From: JABDDM01 sp038240295
GTDB taxonomy: Bacteria > Bacteroidota > Ignavibacteria > Palsa-1295
Direction: 5' to 3'
NCBI GenBank assembly: GCA_038240295.1
Contig: JBBSDW010000097.1
Span: forward strand, 1 to 12,886
DNA: 12,886 nucleotides
The number at the start of each line of letters is the position of its first letter. Position 1 is the first letter of the stretch. The position numbers and the translations under genes are program-made. Positions 1-6,379 of the stretch are shown piece by piece. The notes beneath the pieces were generated by a model. That model did no database searches. It worked only from the letters and a program-made list of their open reading frames with translations, and was not told the origin of the DNA.

Positions 1-65
<65 letters not shown>

Positions 66-69
66 CATG

Positions 70-102
70 GGGCAAGTTTGAAGTATGAGGTATGAAGTAT
101 GA
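70..102. repeat. Left inverted repeat of the S23 cassette
   Basis: This 33-nt arm starts GGGCAAGTTTGAAGTATGAG, five bases after tRNA-Arg. Its reverse complement recurs at 624-656 with 31 of 33 positions identical. It is built from a short GTATGAAG-like motif. The two arms bracket the frameshifted S23 gene and together fill the spacer between the two tRNA genes, so they look like cassette ends. In RNA they could pair into a long stem with the gene in the loop. Confidence 0.85.
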
Positions 103-139
103 GGGGGATTGGAAGCGGGGAGTTGGGGAAGTCCGAGGG

Positions 140-525
140 ATGAGGTTTGAAGGAGTCACAAGTGCATCGGATGGGCTGCGTCAGCGCACGAAGCTTTATG
201 CTCTTGAGATCATCCGCTTATCAGCCTCTCTTCCGCATCACAACGAAGCTGTTGTTATCGGCCGACAATTGCTTCGTTCCGGAACTTCGGTAGGTGCTCA
301 ATTTCGTGAGGCTTGTCGAGCAAAGTCGGACGCTGATGATATCAGCAAGCTTAGTGGTTCGATGCAGGAATTGGATGAATCAAGTTATTGGATGGAATTA
401 CTGGATGAGTGTCAAAAATTCTTGAACCAGCAAGATTACATCCGTTGATCAACGAATCAAACGAATTGATAGCGATCTTCACATCGATCGTTAAACGCAA
501 GAAAGAATCGTTAGGTAAAAAATAG
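140..525 (+). pseudogene. S23 / four-helix-bundle (23S rRNA IVS-type) protein gene, frameshifted
   Basis: The product belongs to the 23S rRNA-intervening-sequence (S23) family of small four-helix-bundle proteins, whose molecular function is not settled. Seen here: RQRTKLYALEIIRLSASLP, then LLRSGTSVGAQFREACRAKS and MQELDESSYWMELLDE, the usual family core. The uninterrupted frame stops early at 446-448. The expected C-terminal helix (PLINESNELIAIFTSIVKR) is present in the +1 frame and ends at TAG 523-525. One extra A in the AAAAA run at 414-418 would join the two into a 128-residue protein of normal family length. ATG 140 is preferred because the family core starts soon after it; ATG 92 would start inside the inverted repeat. 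The gene is either decayed or carries a one-base sequencing or assembly error. Confidence 0.8.
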
Positions 526-535
526 AATAGGCATA

Positions 536-565
536 AGGGAAGTATAAAAGTATTCATACTTCCCT
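536..565. repeat. Hairpin inside the S23 cassette, downstream of the gene
   Basis: AGGGAAGTAT (536-545) and ATACTTCCCT (556-565) form a perfect 10-bp stem with a 10-nt loop. Part of it, AAAGTATTCATACTTC at 548-563, recurs exactly at 618-633, leading into the right cassette end. It is therefore probably a partial internal copy of the end repeat. It lies soon after the restored stop codon but has no U-tract, so a terminator role is doubtful. Confidence 0.6.
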
Positions 566-623
566 ACAAAATCGTCTTCAGCAGTTTGTTGAAGGTGCGA
601 GTATCAGCGAGGGGCCAAAGTAT

Positions 624-656
624 TCATACTTCATACCTCAAACTTCATACTTGCCC
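624..656. repeat. Right inverted repeat of the S23 cassette
   Basis: This arm reads TCATACTTCATACCTCAAAC and continues to the CCC at 654-656. It is the reverse complement of 70-102 with two mismatches, which are swapped A/T positions. It ends six bases before tRNA-His starts. The symmetric placement next to both tRNAs supports a bounded insertion in a tRNA spacer. Confidence 0.85.
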
Positions 657-662
657 GAACAC

Positions 663-737
663 GGTGGGCGTAGCTCAGTCGGTTAGAGCGCCAGGTTGTG
701 GCCCTGGAGGTCGTGGGTTCGAGACCCATCGCTCACC
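663..737 (+). tRNA. tRNA-His (anticodon GUG)
   Basis: The acceptor strand GTGGGCG (664-670) pairs with CGCTCAC (730-736, one G-U pair). The extra G-1 typical of tRNA-His is at 663 and faces C73 at 737. The anticodon stem CCAGG/CCTGG encloses TTGTGGC, with GTG at 698-700. The T arm carries TTCGAGA. CCA does not follow directly on C737, so it is probably added after transcription. The gene likely shares a transcript with tRNA-Arg through the S23 cassette, since a strong terminator follows only after this tRNA. Confidence 0.96.
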
Positions 738-779
738 CACCATATCAATAAGGAGTGACATCCGGTCGCTCGTTGTTGC

Positions 780-814
780 ACAAAGCTCTCGCTTGCGAGG
801 GCTTTGTTGTTTTT
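780..814 (+). terminator. Rho-independent terminator of the tRNA transcript
   Basis: ACAAAGCTCTCGC and GCGAGGGCTTTGT form a 13-bp stem with one G-U pair and a TT loop, followed by TGTTTTT. It is the strongest terminator in the window and separates the tRNA unit from gltX. Confidence 0.9.
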
Positions 815-819
815 ACACA

Positions 820-843
820 GGGATTATGCGAATCCCACTTTTT
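820..843 (+). promoter_or_regulatory. Second hairpin plus T-run directly upstream of gltX
   Basis: GGGATT (820-825) pairs with AATCCC (831-836) around a five-base loop and is followed by ACTTTTTC. The T-run ends nine bases before the gltX ATG. It may be a tandem backup terminator for the tRNA transcript or a leader element affecting gltX; sequence alone does not decide. Confidence 0.5.
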
Positions 844-851
844 CAGCTTTA

Positions 852-2282
852 ATGGTACGCGTTCGTTTTGCTCCTTCTCCTACTGGGTTCGTTCATGTCG
901 GATCGCTTCGGACCGCGCTCTATAATTTCTTGTTTGCGCGGCATCATGGTGGTGTGAACATTCTTCGCATCGAAGATACTGACCGCACACGTTATGTCGA
1001 AGGTGCAGTTGAGAATTTGCTTTCGACGATGAAGTGGGCCGGGATCACCTTCGATGAGGGTCCGCAGAATCCGGGGAAGTTTGGCCCATATGTGCAGTCG
1101 GAAAAGACGGAAGAATACCGCACGCGGGCAGCCGAGCTCGTCGCGAAGGAGAAAGCGTATCCATGCTTCTGTACTTCCGAGCGTCTTGCGCTCGTTCGCG
1201 AGTCGCAGCAGGCATCGGGCATTCCACCGATGTACGACCGCCATTGCAGAAATCTTTCGAAAGAAGAAGTCGAAAAGCGCATCAACGCTGGTGAGGCGCA
1301 TGTGATCCGCTTGCGTGTACCTATCGGCGAGATCGTTCGATTCACCGATGAAGTGCGAGGCGATATTGAATTCGATTCGAGGACGATCGACGATCAGGTG
1401 CTTCTCAAATCGGATGGTTATCCGACCTATCATCTCGCGAACGTCATCGACGATCATGCGATGGAGATCACACACGTGATCCGCGGAGAAGAGTGGGTAT
1501 CATCAACTCCGAAGCATGTGCTGCTCTATCAGGCATTCGGCTGGACGCCTCCGAAGTTTGCGCATCTTCCGCTATTGCTCAATGCAGATAAAAGCAAACT
1601 CTCGAAGCGTCAGGGTGACGTTGCGGTTGAAGACTACAAAGACAAAGGCTACCTGCCCGATGCGCTTGTGAATTTCGTCGCACTCCTTGGCTGGAATCCA
1701 TCAGCGTTCGAAGAGATCTTCACGATGGAAGATCTTATCAAAGGATTCGAACTCGAGCGCGTCAACAAGGGTGGCGCAGTCTTCAACAAGGAGAAACTCG
1801 ACTGGATGAACTCCGAGTATATTCGGAAATATTCGCCGGAGAAGTTGCTTGAACTTGTCAAACCGCTTGTCGAGAAAAAAGGGTACGAGGTCAGCGATGA
1901 TTATATCCTCGCCGTGATCAAACTCATGCAGGAGCGCGCTCGCACGATCAACGACTTCGTCGATTTCGCGAGTTATTTCTTCGAGCGCCCGACTGACTAC
2001 GAAGAGAAGTACAAATTGAAGCACTGGACTCCGGAAGCGAAAGAACGACTAAAAGAAGTGCTGCCCGAGTTCCAGGCGCTTGATAACTGGACGCACGATG
2101 CGCTTGAGGCGGTCATCCGTACCTATGCCGAGAAGAATGCGATAAGCGCAGGAAAACTTATTCATCCGATTCGCCTCGCTGTAACCGGCCGGGGCATGGG
2201 ACCCGGACTCTTTGAATTACTCGAAGTGATCGGACAGAACGAGAGCACCAGCCGCATGGCGCATTCGCTGGAAGTTCTTTAG
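852..2282 (+). CDS. gltX: Glutamyl-tRNA synthetase
   Basis: This cytoplasmic class I aminoacyl-tRNA synthetase charges tRNA-Glu with glutamate using ATP. The 476-residue product is of normal bacterial length. It opens with VRVRFAPSPTGFVHVGSLRT, where HVGS (residues 15-18) is the HIGH signature. KLSKR at 249-253 is the KMSKS signature. A Cys-x-Cys at 105/107 and Cys132 in YDRHCR match the zinc-binding region of E. coli-type GluRS, though the usual final His is not evident. The C-terminal part is the helical anticodon-binding region. ATG 852 is chosen because family homology begins there; the in-frame ATG at 804 would start inside the upstream terminator. No Shine-Dalgarno is visible. Whether it also charges tRNA-Gln (non-discriminating) cannot be told from the window. 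Confidence 0.97.
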   Translation: MVRVRFAPSPTGFVHVGSLRTALYNFLFARHHGGVNILRIEDTDRTRYVEGAVENLLSTMKWAGITFDEGPQNPGKFGPYVQSEKTEEYRTRAAELVAKEKAYPCFCTSERLALVRESQQASGIPPMYDRHCRNLSKEEVEKRINAGEAHVIRLRVPIGEIVRFTDEVRGDIEFDSRTIDDQVLLKSDGYPTYHLANVIDDHAMEITHVIRGEEWVSSTPKHVLLYQAFGWTPPKFAHLPLLLNADKSKLSKRQGDVAVEDYKDKGYLPDALVNFVALLGWNPSAFEEIFTMEDLIKGFELERVNKGGAVFNKEKLDWMNSEYIRKYSPEKLLELVKPLVEKKGYEVSDDYILAVIKLMQERARTINDFVDFASYFFERPTDYEEKYKLKHWTPEAKERLKEVLPEFQALDNWTHDALEAVIRTYAEKNAISAGKLIHPIRLAVTGRGMGPGLFELLEVIGQNESTSRMAHSLEVL

Positions 2283-2314
2283 GGAGTATTTTATAACGCC
2301 AACTGTTTCCAACG

Positions 2315-2798
2315 TGCGCGCACCATTGGGCAATCGCTCCTTGTTTTCACGAGCAATCGTGAGGCTTACCTTGACTTGAGGGGGAGAGGAAAGTCCGAAC
2401 TCCGTAGAGCAGTATGCCGGCCGAGAAATTTTCATTGAGAATAATCTCGTTGATACTTCAAGTCCGGGCAGCGAGGAATAACCATCGGTTTAGGCCGTAG
2501 GGAAAAACCGTTGACAGCGCAGTGTCACAGAAAGCAAACCGCCAATCCTGATCGGTCGTTCGTGAGCGAACATGTTGGTAAGGGTGAAAGGGCGGTGTAA
2601 GAGACCACCGTTCAGGGAGTGATCCCTGAAGTCACGATAAACCTCATACGGAGCAAGACCACGTAGGAAGCCATGACAAGCAATTGTCGACTGCGGCTCG
2701 CAGTGCTGGTTTCGGGTAGGTCGCTTAGATCAATGGTTGCCTCGCTTCAGCAATGAAGAACAGACAGGATTCGGCTTATAGATGGTGTGCGCAAATTT
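2315..2798 (+). ncRNA. rnpB: RNase P RNA (bacterial class A)
   Basis: This is the catalytic RNA that removes 5' leaders from pre-tRNAs. Conserved elements are visible in order: GAGGAAAGTCC at 2386-2396; GGGTGAAAGGGCGGTG followed by TAAGAGACCACC at about 2582-2609; the CGATAAACC region near 2635; and ACAGGATTCGGCTTATAG at 2764-2781. Terminal helix P1 forms between GCGCGCACCAT (2316-2326) and ATGGTGTGCGC (2782-2792), with one G-U pair, and is followed by AAATTTTT, which probably acts as the terminator. The exact ends are estimates. The gene fills the whole 2283-2805 gap between gltX and the TPR gene. No promoter box was recognised upstream. Confidence 0.95.
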
Positions 2799-2805
2799 TT
2801 AAGGA

Positions 2806-3123
2806 ATGTCGCGATTAGAACAACTCCAGAAATTTCTCGAACAGGATCCTAACGATAGCTTCACTCGCTATGCGATCGGGCTGGAGCTTGCATCGATGAA
2901 ATCGTTTGACAAAGCGATCGAGCAATTCGAATCGCTGCGCAGTGTCGATCCCTCATACGTCGCCACCTATTATCAACTCGCAAGCGCGTATCGCGAAATG
3001 AAGAACCGCGCAAAGGCCGAGGAGATCTACAAATCAGGAATTGCTGTCGCGCGCAAGGCCAACGATCTCCATGCAGCAAGCGAGTTGCAGCAGGCGATGG
3101 ATGAAATGGAAGACGAAGAATAA
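2806..3123 (+). CDS. Small tetratricopeptide-repeat protein
   Basis: The 105-residue soluble helical protein contains about two TPR units: roughly residues 16-49 (RYAIGLELASMKSFDKAIEQFESL...) and 50-83 (YVATYYQLASAYREMKNRAKAEEIYKSGI). A third, partial helix pair and an acidic end (MDEMEDEE) follow. TPRs mediate protein-protein contacts; the partner is unknown and no signal peptide is present. The ATG lies about seven bases after the rnpB U-tract. AAGGA abuts it with no useful spacing, so it is a poor ribosome site. The stop is four bases before the pyrE ATG, so the two genes are probably co-transcribed. Confidence 0.85.
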   Translation: MSRLEQLQKFLEQDPNDSFTRYAIGLELASMKSFDKAIEQFESLRSVDPSYVATYYQLASAYREMKNRAKAEEIYKSGIAVARKANDLHAASELQQAMDEMEDEE

Positions 3124-3127
3124 ATTG

Positions 3128-3757
3128 ATGGCGAACAAATCACTCAAGGAGCGGGCAGTTGAATTTTTTATACGGGAAGAAGTCCTGAAGTTCGGCGACT
3201 TCACACTCAAGAGCGGCAAAAAGTCTCCTTACTTTTTCAACACCGGCTCGCTCTGCACTGGCGAGCAACTTGCTGAGATGGGCGCGCTCTATGCCGAAAA
3301 GCTCGTATCGATGCCCGACTTCGCCGAAGCAACGGTGATCTTTGGCTCTGCGTATAAAGGGATTCCGATCGCAGTTTCAACTGCAGTTGCTATCTCGAAA
3401 ATGGGTCGCGCAAATATGCGTGCGGTAAGCGACCGCAAGGAAGCGAAGATGCATGGCGATGTCAGCGGATTTCTTGGCGTGATCAAGAAGGGCGACAAAG
3501 TCGTGATCGTCGATGACGTCATCTCGACTGGCGGCACAAAGATCGAAGCACTCGAAAAACTACAAGAGATCGGCTGCGAAGTTCTTGGCTTCATCATCGC
3601 CTTCGATCGTCAGGAGAAACAAGAGGGGAGCGAAATGACCGCACTCGAGTCCTTACAGTCTTCGACCGGGCTGCCGATTTATCCTCTCGCTTCGGCAAGC
3701 GATATCGCCCGTGTTAGACCCGAATTTGCCGAAGTGCTTAGCAACAAACGAGACTAA
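3128..3757 (+). CDS. pyrE: Orotate phosphoribosyltransferase
   Basis: The enzyme makes orotidine 5'-monophosphate from orotate and PRPP, the fifth step of de novo pyrimidine synthesis, in the cytoplasm. The 209-residue length fits the E. coli-type family. Visible signatures are FTLKSGKKSPYFFNTG near the N-terminus, the flexible catalytic loop DRKEAKMHGD, and the PRPP-binding motif VVIVDDVISTGGT at 125-137. ATG 3128 matches the family start; the longer in-frame ATG at 3041 overlaps most of the TPR gene's 3' third in another frame. No Shine-Dalgarno is present, and translation may be coupled to the TPR gene four bases upstream. Confidence 0.96.
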   Translation: MANKSLKERAVEFFIREEVLKFGDFTLKSGKKSPYFFNTGSLCTGEQLAEMGALYAEKLVSMPDFAEATVIFGSAYKGIPIAVSTAVAISKMGRANMRAVSDRKEAKMHGDVSGFLGVIKKGDKVVIVDDVISTGGTKIEALEKLQEIGCEVLGFIIAFDRQEKQEGSEMTALESLQSSTGLPIYPLASASDIARVRPEFAEVLSNKRD

Positions 3758-3760
3758 GCA

Positions 3761-3783
3761 CACAGCGACGATTTTTCGCTGTG
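3761..3783. terminator. Hairpin between convergent pyrE and DUF4142 genes
   Basis: CACAGCGA (3761-3768) and TCGCTGTG (3776-3783) form a perfect 8-bp stem with a 7-nt loop, just after the pyrE stop. The plus-strand side has no immediate U-tract; a TTTTATAAAAAAA stretch lies at about 3796-3808. It probably marks the 3' ends of both convergent transcripts. Confidence 0.55.
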
Positions 3784-3816
3784 CGCCTACTGACGTTTTA
3801 TAAAAAAATGCCTCTC

Positions 3817-4428
3817 CTACTTTCCGCCATTCAATTTTAAGAGAAGCGACTTGGCGTTGTTCAGATGAGACTGAACGATTGGTATTTCAGTGGCGATCTT
3901 CGCTTTGAGGTACGAATTCTGCGCGGCGGTCTGCCAATCGTGGAGATGAGTGACTTGCTTGCCGATGTAATCGACCGCATGACTAATATAGACCAGATCC
4001 AGGGTCGAGTCGGCCGACATAAGATTGGCCATCGTGTTGGCCATGGCTTCTTTGTCTTTCGCGAGTCCCGGCGATGCTGGATCGATCTTATCTTTATTCG
4101 TGATCGTCTGGCCAGACCTAATAAATTTGAGATGATCGGTCCACATCATATTCGCGAATGCGAGCACGTCTTTGTTCTTCGTATGATATTTTACGTAGCG
4201 AGCCTGGTTGATCGCGCTCGAATCCTGCGCCTCGAGTTCGGCGAGAATGCTTGCATCGGTGAGGGGCACGGCGGGCTGTGCGTGAAGAGTAGTGTCCCCC
4301 GGTCCATTGCCATGTGCAGTGTCAGCCGTGCGGGTGCTATCGACGGTTGTTGTATCGGTTTTCTTCGTGCAGGAGGCGAAAACCAAAGCGCTGCCAAGGC
4401 AAAGCGTGACGAAAATTCGTGTATTCAT
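3817..4428 (-). CDS. DUF4142-type lipoprotein
   Basis: The 203-residue product begins with a short lipoprotein signal (MNTRIFVTLCLGSALVFASC), with Cys20 as the likely lipidated residue. A low-complexity Thr/Asp/Ala/Pro linker follows to about residue 55, then an all-helical domain (about 58-203). That domain has the DUF4142 pattern: KNKDVLAFANMMWTDHLKF, HAVDYIGKQVTHLHDW and IPIVQSHLNNAKSLL. DUF4142 is predicted to form a ferritin-like helical bundle in the envelope; its function is not established. Several His residues (99, 150, 161, 163, 188) could bind a ligand or metal, which is speculation. The start at 4428 is fixed by the signal peptide; about 130 upstream in-frame codons antisense to pheS were excluded. 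The gene is divergent from pheS. Confidence 0.85.
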   Translation of the reverse strand: MNTRIFVTLCLGSALVFASCTKKTDTTTVDSTRTADTAHGNGPGDTTLHAQPAVPLTDASILAELEAQDSSAINQARYVKYHTKNKDVLAFANMMWTDHLKFIRSGQTITNKDKIDPASPGLAKDKEAMANTMANLMSADSTLDLVYISHAVDYIGKQVTHLHDWQTAAQNSYLKAKIATEIPIVQSHLNNAKSLLLKLNGGK

Positions 4429-4540
4429 TGTGTGGTGATTGCGTGGGTCTTGGAAAATGTTGGCTTGAGCTTGAACCACAATCTCGCAAGTTTCATGCCG
4501 CGCGCGGAAAGCGGTTGCTCGAGTTGATTCATTCGTGAAG

Positions 4541-4548
4541 TATCTTTG
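4541..4548 (+). promoter_or_regulatory. Bacteroidota-type -7 box of pheS
   Basis: TATCTTTG matches the Bacteroidota -7 consensus TAnnTTTG exactly. A TTG at 4524-4526 lies 14 bases upstream, closer than the usual spacing for the -33 element. The box ends seven bases before the ATG at 4556, which implies a leaderless or nearly leaderless pheS mRNA. Confidence 0.6.
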
Positions 4549-4555
4549 CACAACT

Positions 4556-5617
4556 ATGCAAATGACACTCGTTGAGCTCCAAACATTCAAGGAGCAGCTT
4601 TTAGGCGACATCGACACGATTTCGGCGTCGGACACTCTCGAACAATTCAAGCTTGCGCATCTTACCCGCAAGGGGACGATCGCTGCGCTTTTTGATCGGC
4701 TTCGCGAAGTTTCGAAAGAAGAGAAGCCGCACTTTGGCAAAGAACTGAACAACCTCAGGCAAAACATCGAAGCGCGTTTTGCACAAAAGGAAGCAATACT
4801 CTGTACGGGTGCGAAGCGAAGCAAGGAGTTGCTCGATCTTACGATGCCCGCGCGACCGATCGTTGTTGAAGAACCCGGTCACGAGCATCCTCTTATGAAG
4901 ACATTCAATGAGATGATCGCGATCTTCGAAAAAATGGGATTCGCGATTGCTTATGGTCCCGAAGTCGAGGACGATGAGCATAATTTCGGCAAGCTGAATT
5001 TTCCGACCGATCATCCTGCGCGCGATATGCAGGATACCTTTTTCGTCGCGCCACATCCAACGTGGAAAATGGGTGGCGATGAAGAACACGTGATACTCCG
5101 CACTCATACGTCGCCCGTTCAAGTGCGACTGATGGAAACGCAGGCGCCGCCCATCCGCGCGATCGTGCCTGGTCGCGTCTATCGCAATGAAGCGGTGAGC
5201 GCGCGTGCCCAGGCTGCATTTTTTATGATCGAGGGACTCGTCATCGACAAAGGCGTGACGATGGCTGATCTTAAAGGTGTCCTGCTTTCATTCGCAAAGC
5301 AATTTTTTGGTTCGGATGTGAAGATCAGGCTTCGCCCGTCGTTCTTTCCATTCACCGAACCGAGCGCGGAAGTCGATGTGAGCTGCTACATCTGCGGCGG
5401 CAAGGGGTGCCGCGTCTGTAAATACTCAGGATGGCTTGAAATTCTTGGCTCCGGGATGGTACATCCCAATGTATTGCGAGCTTCCGGCATCGATCCCGAA
5501 ATGTATTCGGGTTATGCGTTCGGCTTTGGCGTCGATAGGACTGCGATGATGCGTTATGATGTCTCCGACATCCGTGATTTTTTTGAGAATGATTTGCGAT
5601 TTCTTTCGCAATTTTGA
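4556..5617 (+). CDS. pheS: Phenylalanyl-tRNA synthetase alpha subunit
   Basis: This is the catalytic subunit of the cytoplasmic (alpha-beta)2 enzyme that charges tRNA-Phe. The 353-residue product is of normal length. An N-terminal coiled-coil arm (about 1-95) precedes the class II catalytic core: LRTHTSPVQVRLM at 181-193, motif 2 VYRNEAVSARAQAAF at 208-222, and motif 3 GFGVDRTAMMRY at 323-334. Four Cys (277, 280, 285, 288) in CYICGGKGCRVC form a zinc-ribbon-like insertion known from a subset of bacterial PheS. The pocket segment reads FFMIEG where FHQxEG is the usual pattern (see findings). ATG 4556 or ATG 4562 may be used; GTG 4535 lies upstream of the promoter box. Two lipoprotein loci separate it from pheT, the partner gene. 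Confidence 0.95.
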   Translation: MQMTLVELQTFKEQLLGDIDTISASDTLEQFKLAHLTRKGTIAALFDRLREVSKEEKPHFGKELNNLRQNIEARFAQKEAILCTGAKRSKELLDLTMPARPIVVEEPGHEHPLMKTFNEMIAIFEKMGFAIAYGPEVEDDEHNFGKLNFPTDHPARDMQDTFFVAPHPTWKMGGDEEHVILRTHTSPVQVRLMETQAPPIRAIVPGRVYRNEAVSARAQAAFFMIEGLVIDKGVTMADLKGVLLSFAKQFFGSDVKIRLRPSFFPFTEPSAEVDVSCYICGGKGCRVCKYSGWLEILGSGMVHPNVLRASGIDPEMYSGYAFGFGVDRTAMMRYDVSDIRDFFENDLRFLSQF

Positions 5618-5643
5618 AAAACCTGTTCCTAAACATAAAACCT

Positions 5644-6378
5644 ATGATGATGGCGAAGTTTAAGCTGCGATCTTTGATGATCACCCTCGTTAGTGTGTGC
5701 GCGATGACTGGATGTAGCACTTCAACCCCAACGGGCCCTGGTGTGACCCCTTCACTTCTCAAGGTGGGCTCATCGTTCACCTGGAATGACTCTCAGCTTG
5801 ATTCAAGTGGCAATGTTTCCGGCTCCCGAATGTATCAGGATACAGTCTATGCCTCAGGCGTCACACACTTGAATCGGACAAATTCATATCTGGTCGGCTC
5901 GGATAGCATGTTTGCTTCTTATTATCATGTTGAAACCAACGGCGATTTGTCCGTTGATGCTGGGGACCAGCCGATCGACTTTTCGACAGATGGTAGCAAT
6001 GTCGTACACCTCGGCTGGCTACAGATACCGTTTGGCTCAAAACTGACAAACGTTTCGATCCTCACTGTCGACTCCAATATCACCAGCTTAAACGCGCAAG
6101 TGCATTCTCACACTACTATTGTGGCCTCCTTCGCAGGAGCATCCACACAGGTTGTCAATGGCCAAACATTGGATATTGAGGATGCTACGGTCACTTTTAC
6201 AATCACACTTTCGAACGGGACTGAGCAGCTCACACAGACGCAAAAATTGCAATTGAGCTACGCTCCATCTATCGGGTATTTCACAAAGAAGTCGGGGTTT
6301 AGGAGCTATTTGCCAGGATTCTCCCCAAGTCAGGATGTTGGCGACTCTCAGACGCTTGTTTCGTACATTCTTAAATAA
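5644..6378 (+). CDS. Unrecognised secreted lipoprotein
   Basis: The 244-residue product starts with a basic N-region and hydrophobic core (KFKLRSLMITLVSVCAMTGC), with lipobox MTGC and lipidated Cys24. A Ser/Thr/Pro linker follows (STSTPTGPGVTPS), and the rest is rich in Ser, Thr, Val and Asn with alternating hydrophobic residues, suggesting a beta-rich fold. No domain was recognised and no catalytic motif stands out. It probably sits in the outer or inner membrane facing the periplasm or surface. Three consecutive ATGs at 5644-5652 are all plausible starts; TTG 5614, overlapping the pheS stop, is less likely. No TAnnTTTG box was seen upstream, so it may be read from pheS. Its position inside pheS-pheT is unusual. 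Confidence 0.8.
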   Translation: MMMAKFKLRSLMITLVSVCAMTGCSTSTPTGPGVTPSLLKVGSSFTWNDSQLDSSGNVSGSRMYQDTVYASGVTHLNRTNSYLVGSDSMFASYYHVETNGDLSVDAGDQPIDFSTDGSNVVHLGWLQIPFGSKLTNVSILTVDSNITSLNAQVHSHTTIVASFAGASTQVVNGQTLDIEDATVTFTITLSNGTEQLTQTQKLQLSYAPSIGYFTKKSGFRSYLPGFSPSQDVGDSQTLVSYILK

Positions 6379-6379
6379 C

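Noticed and set aside
405..448. Programmed frameshifting in the S23 gene
   Set aside because: A five-A run alone is a weak slippery site and no stimulatory structure is evident just downstream; mutation or sequencing error is simpler.
804..851. Longer gltX start at ATG 804
   Set aside because: It would begin inside the terminator at 780-814, and GluRS homology begins at MVRVRFAPSPTG from 852.
586..852. 88-residue open frame across tRNA-His
   Set aside because: It runs through the tRNA, its terminator and the cassette end; the peptide is a translation of structural RNA sequence.
3041..3127. Longer pyrE start at 3041
   Set aside because: The extra 29 residues are the TPR gene read in another frame and match nothing in the PyrE family.
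5594..5615. TTGCGA/TCGCAA hairpin with TTTT at the end of pheS
   Set aside because: The stem is only six A/T-rich-flanked pairs and lies within the last codons; too weak to call as a terminator.
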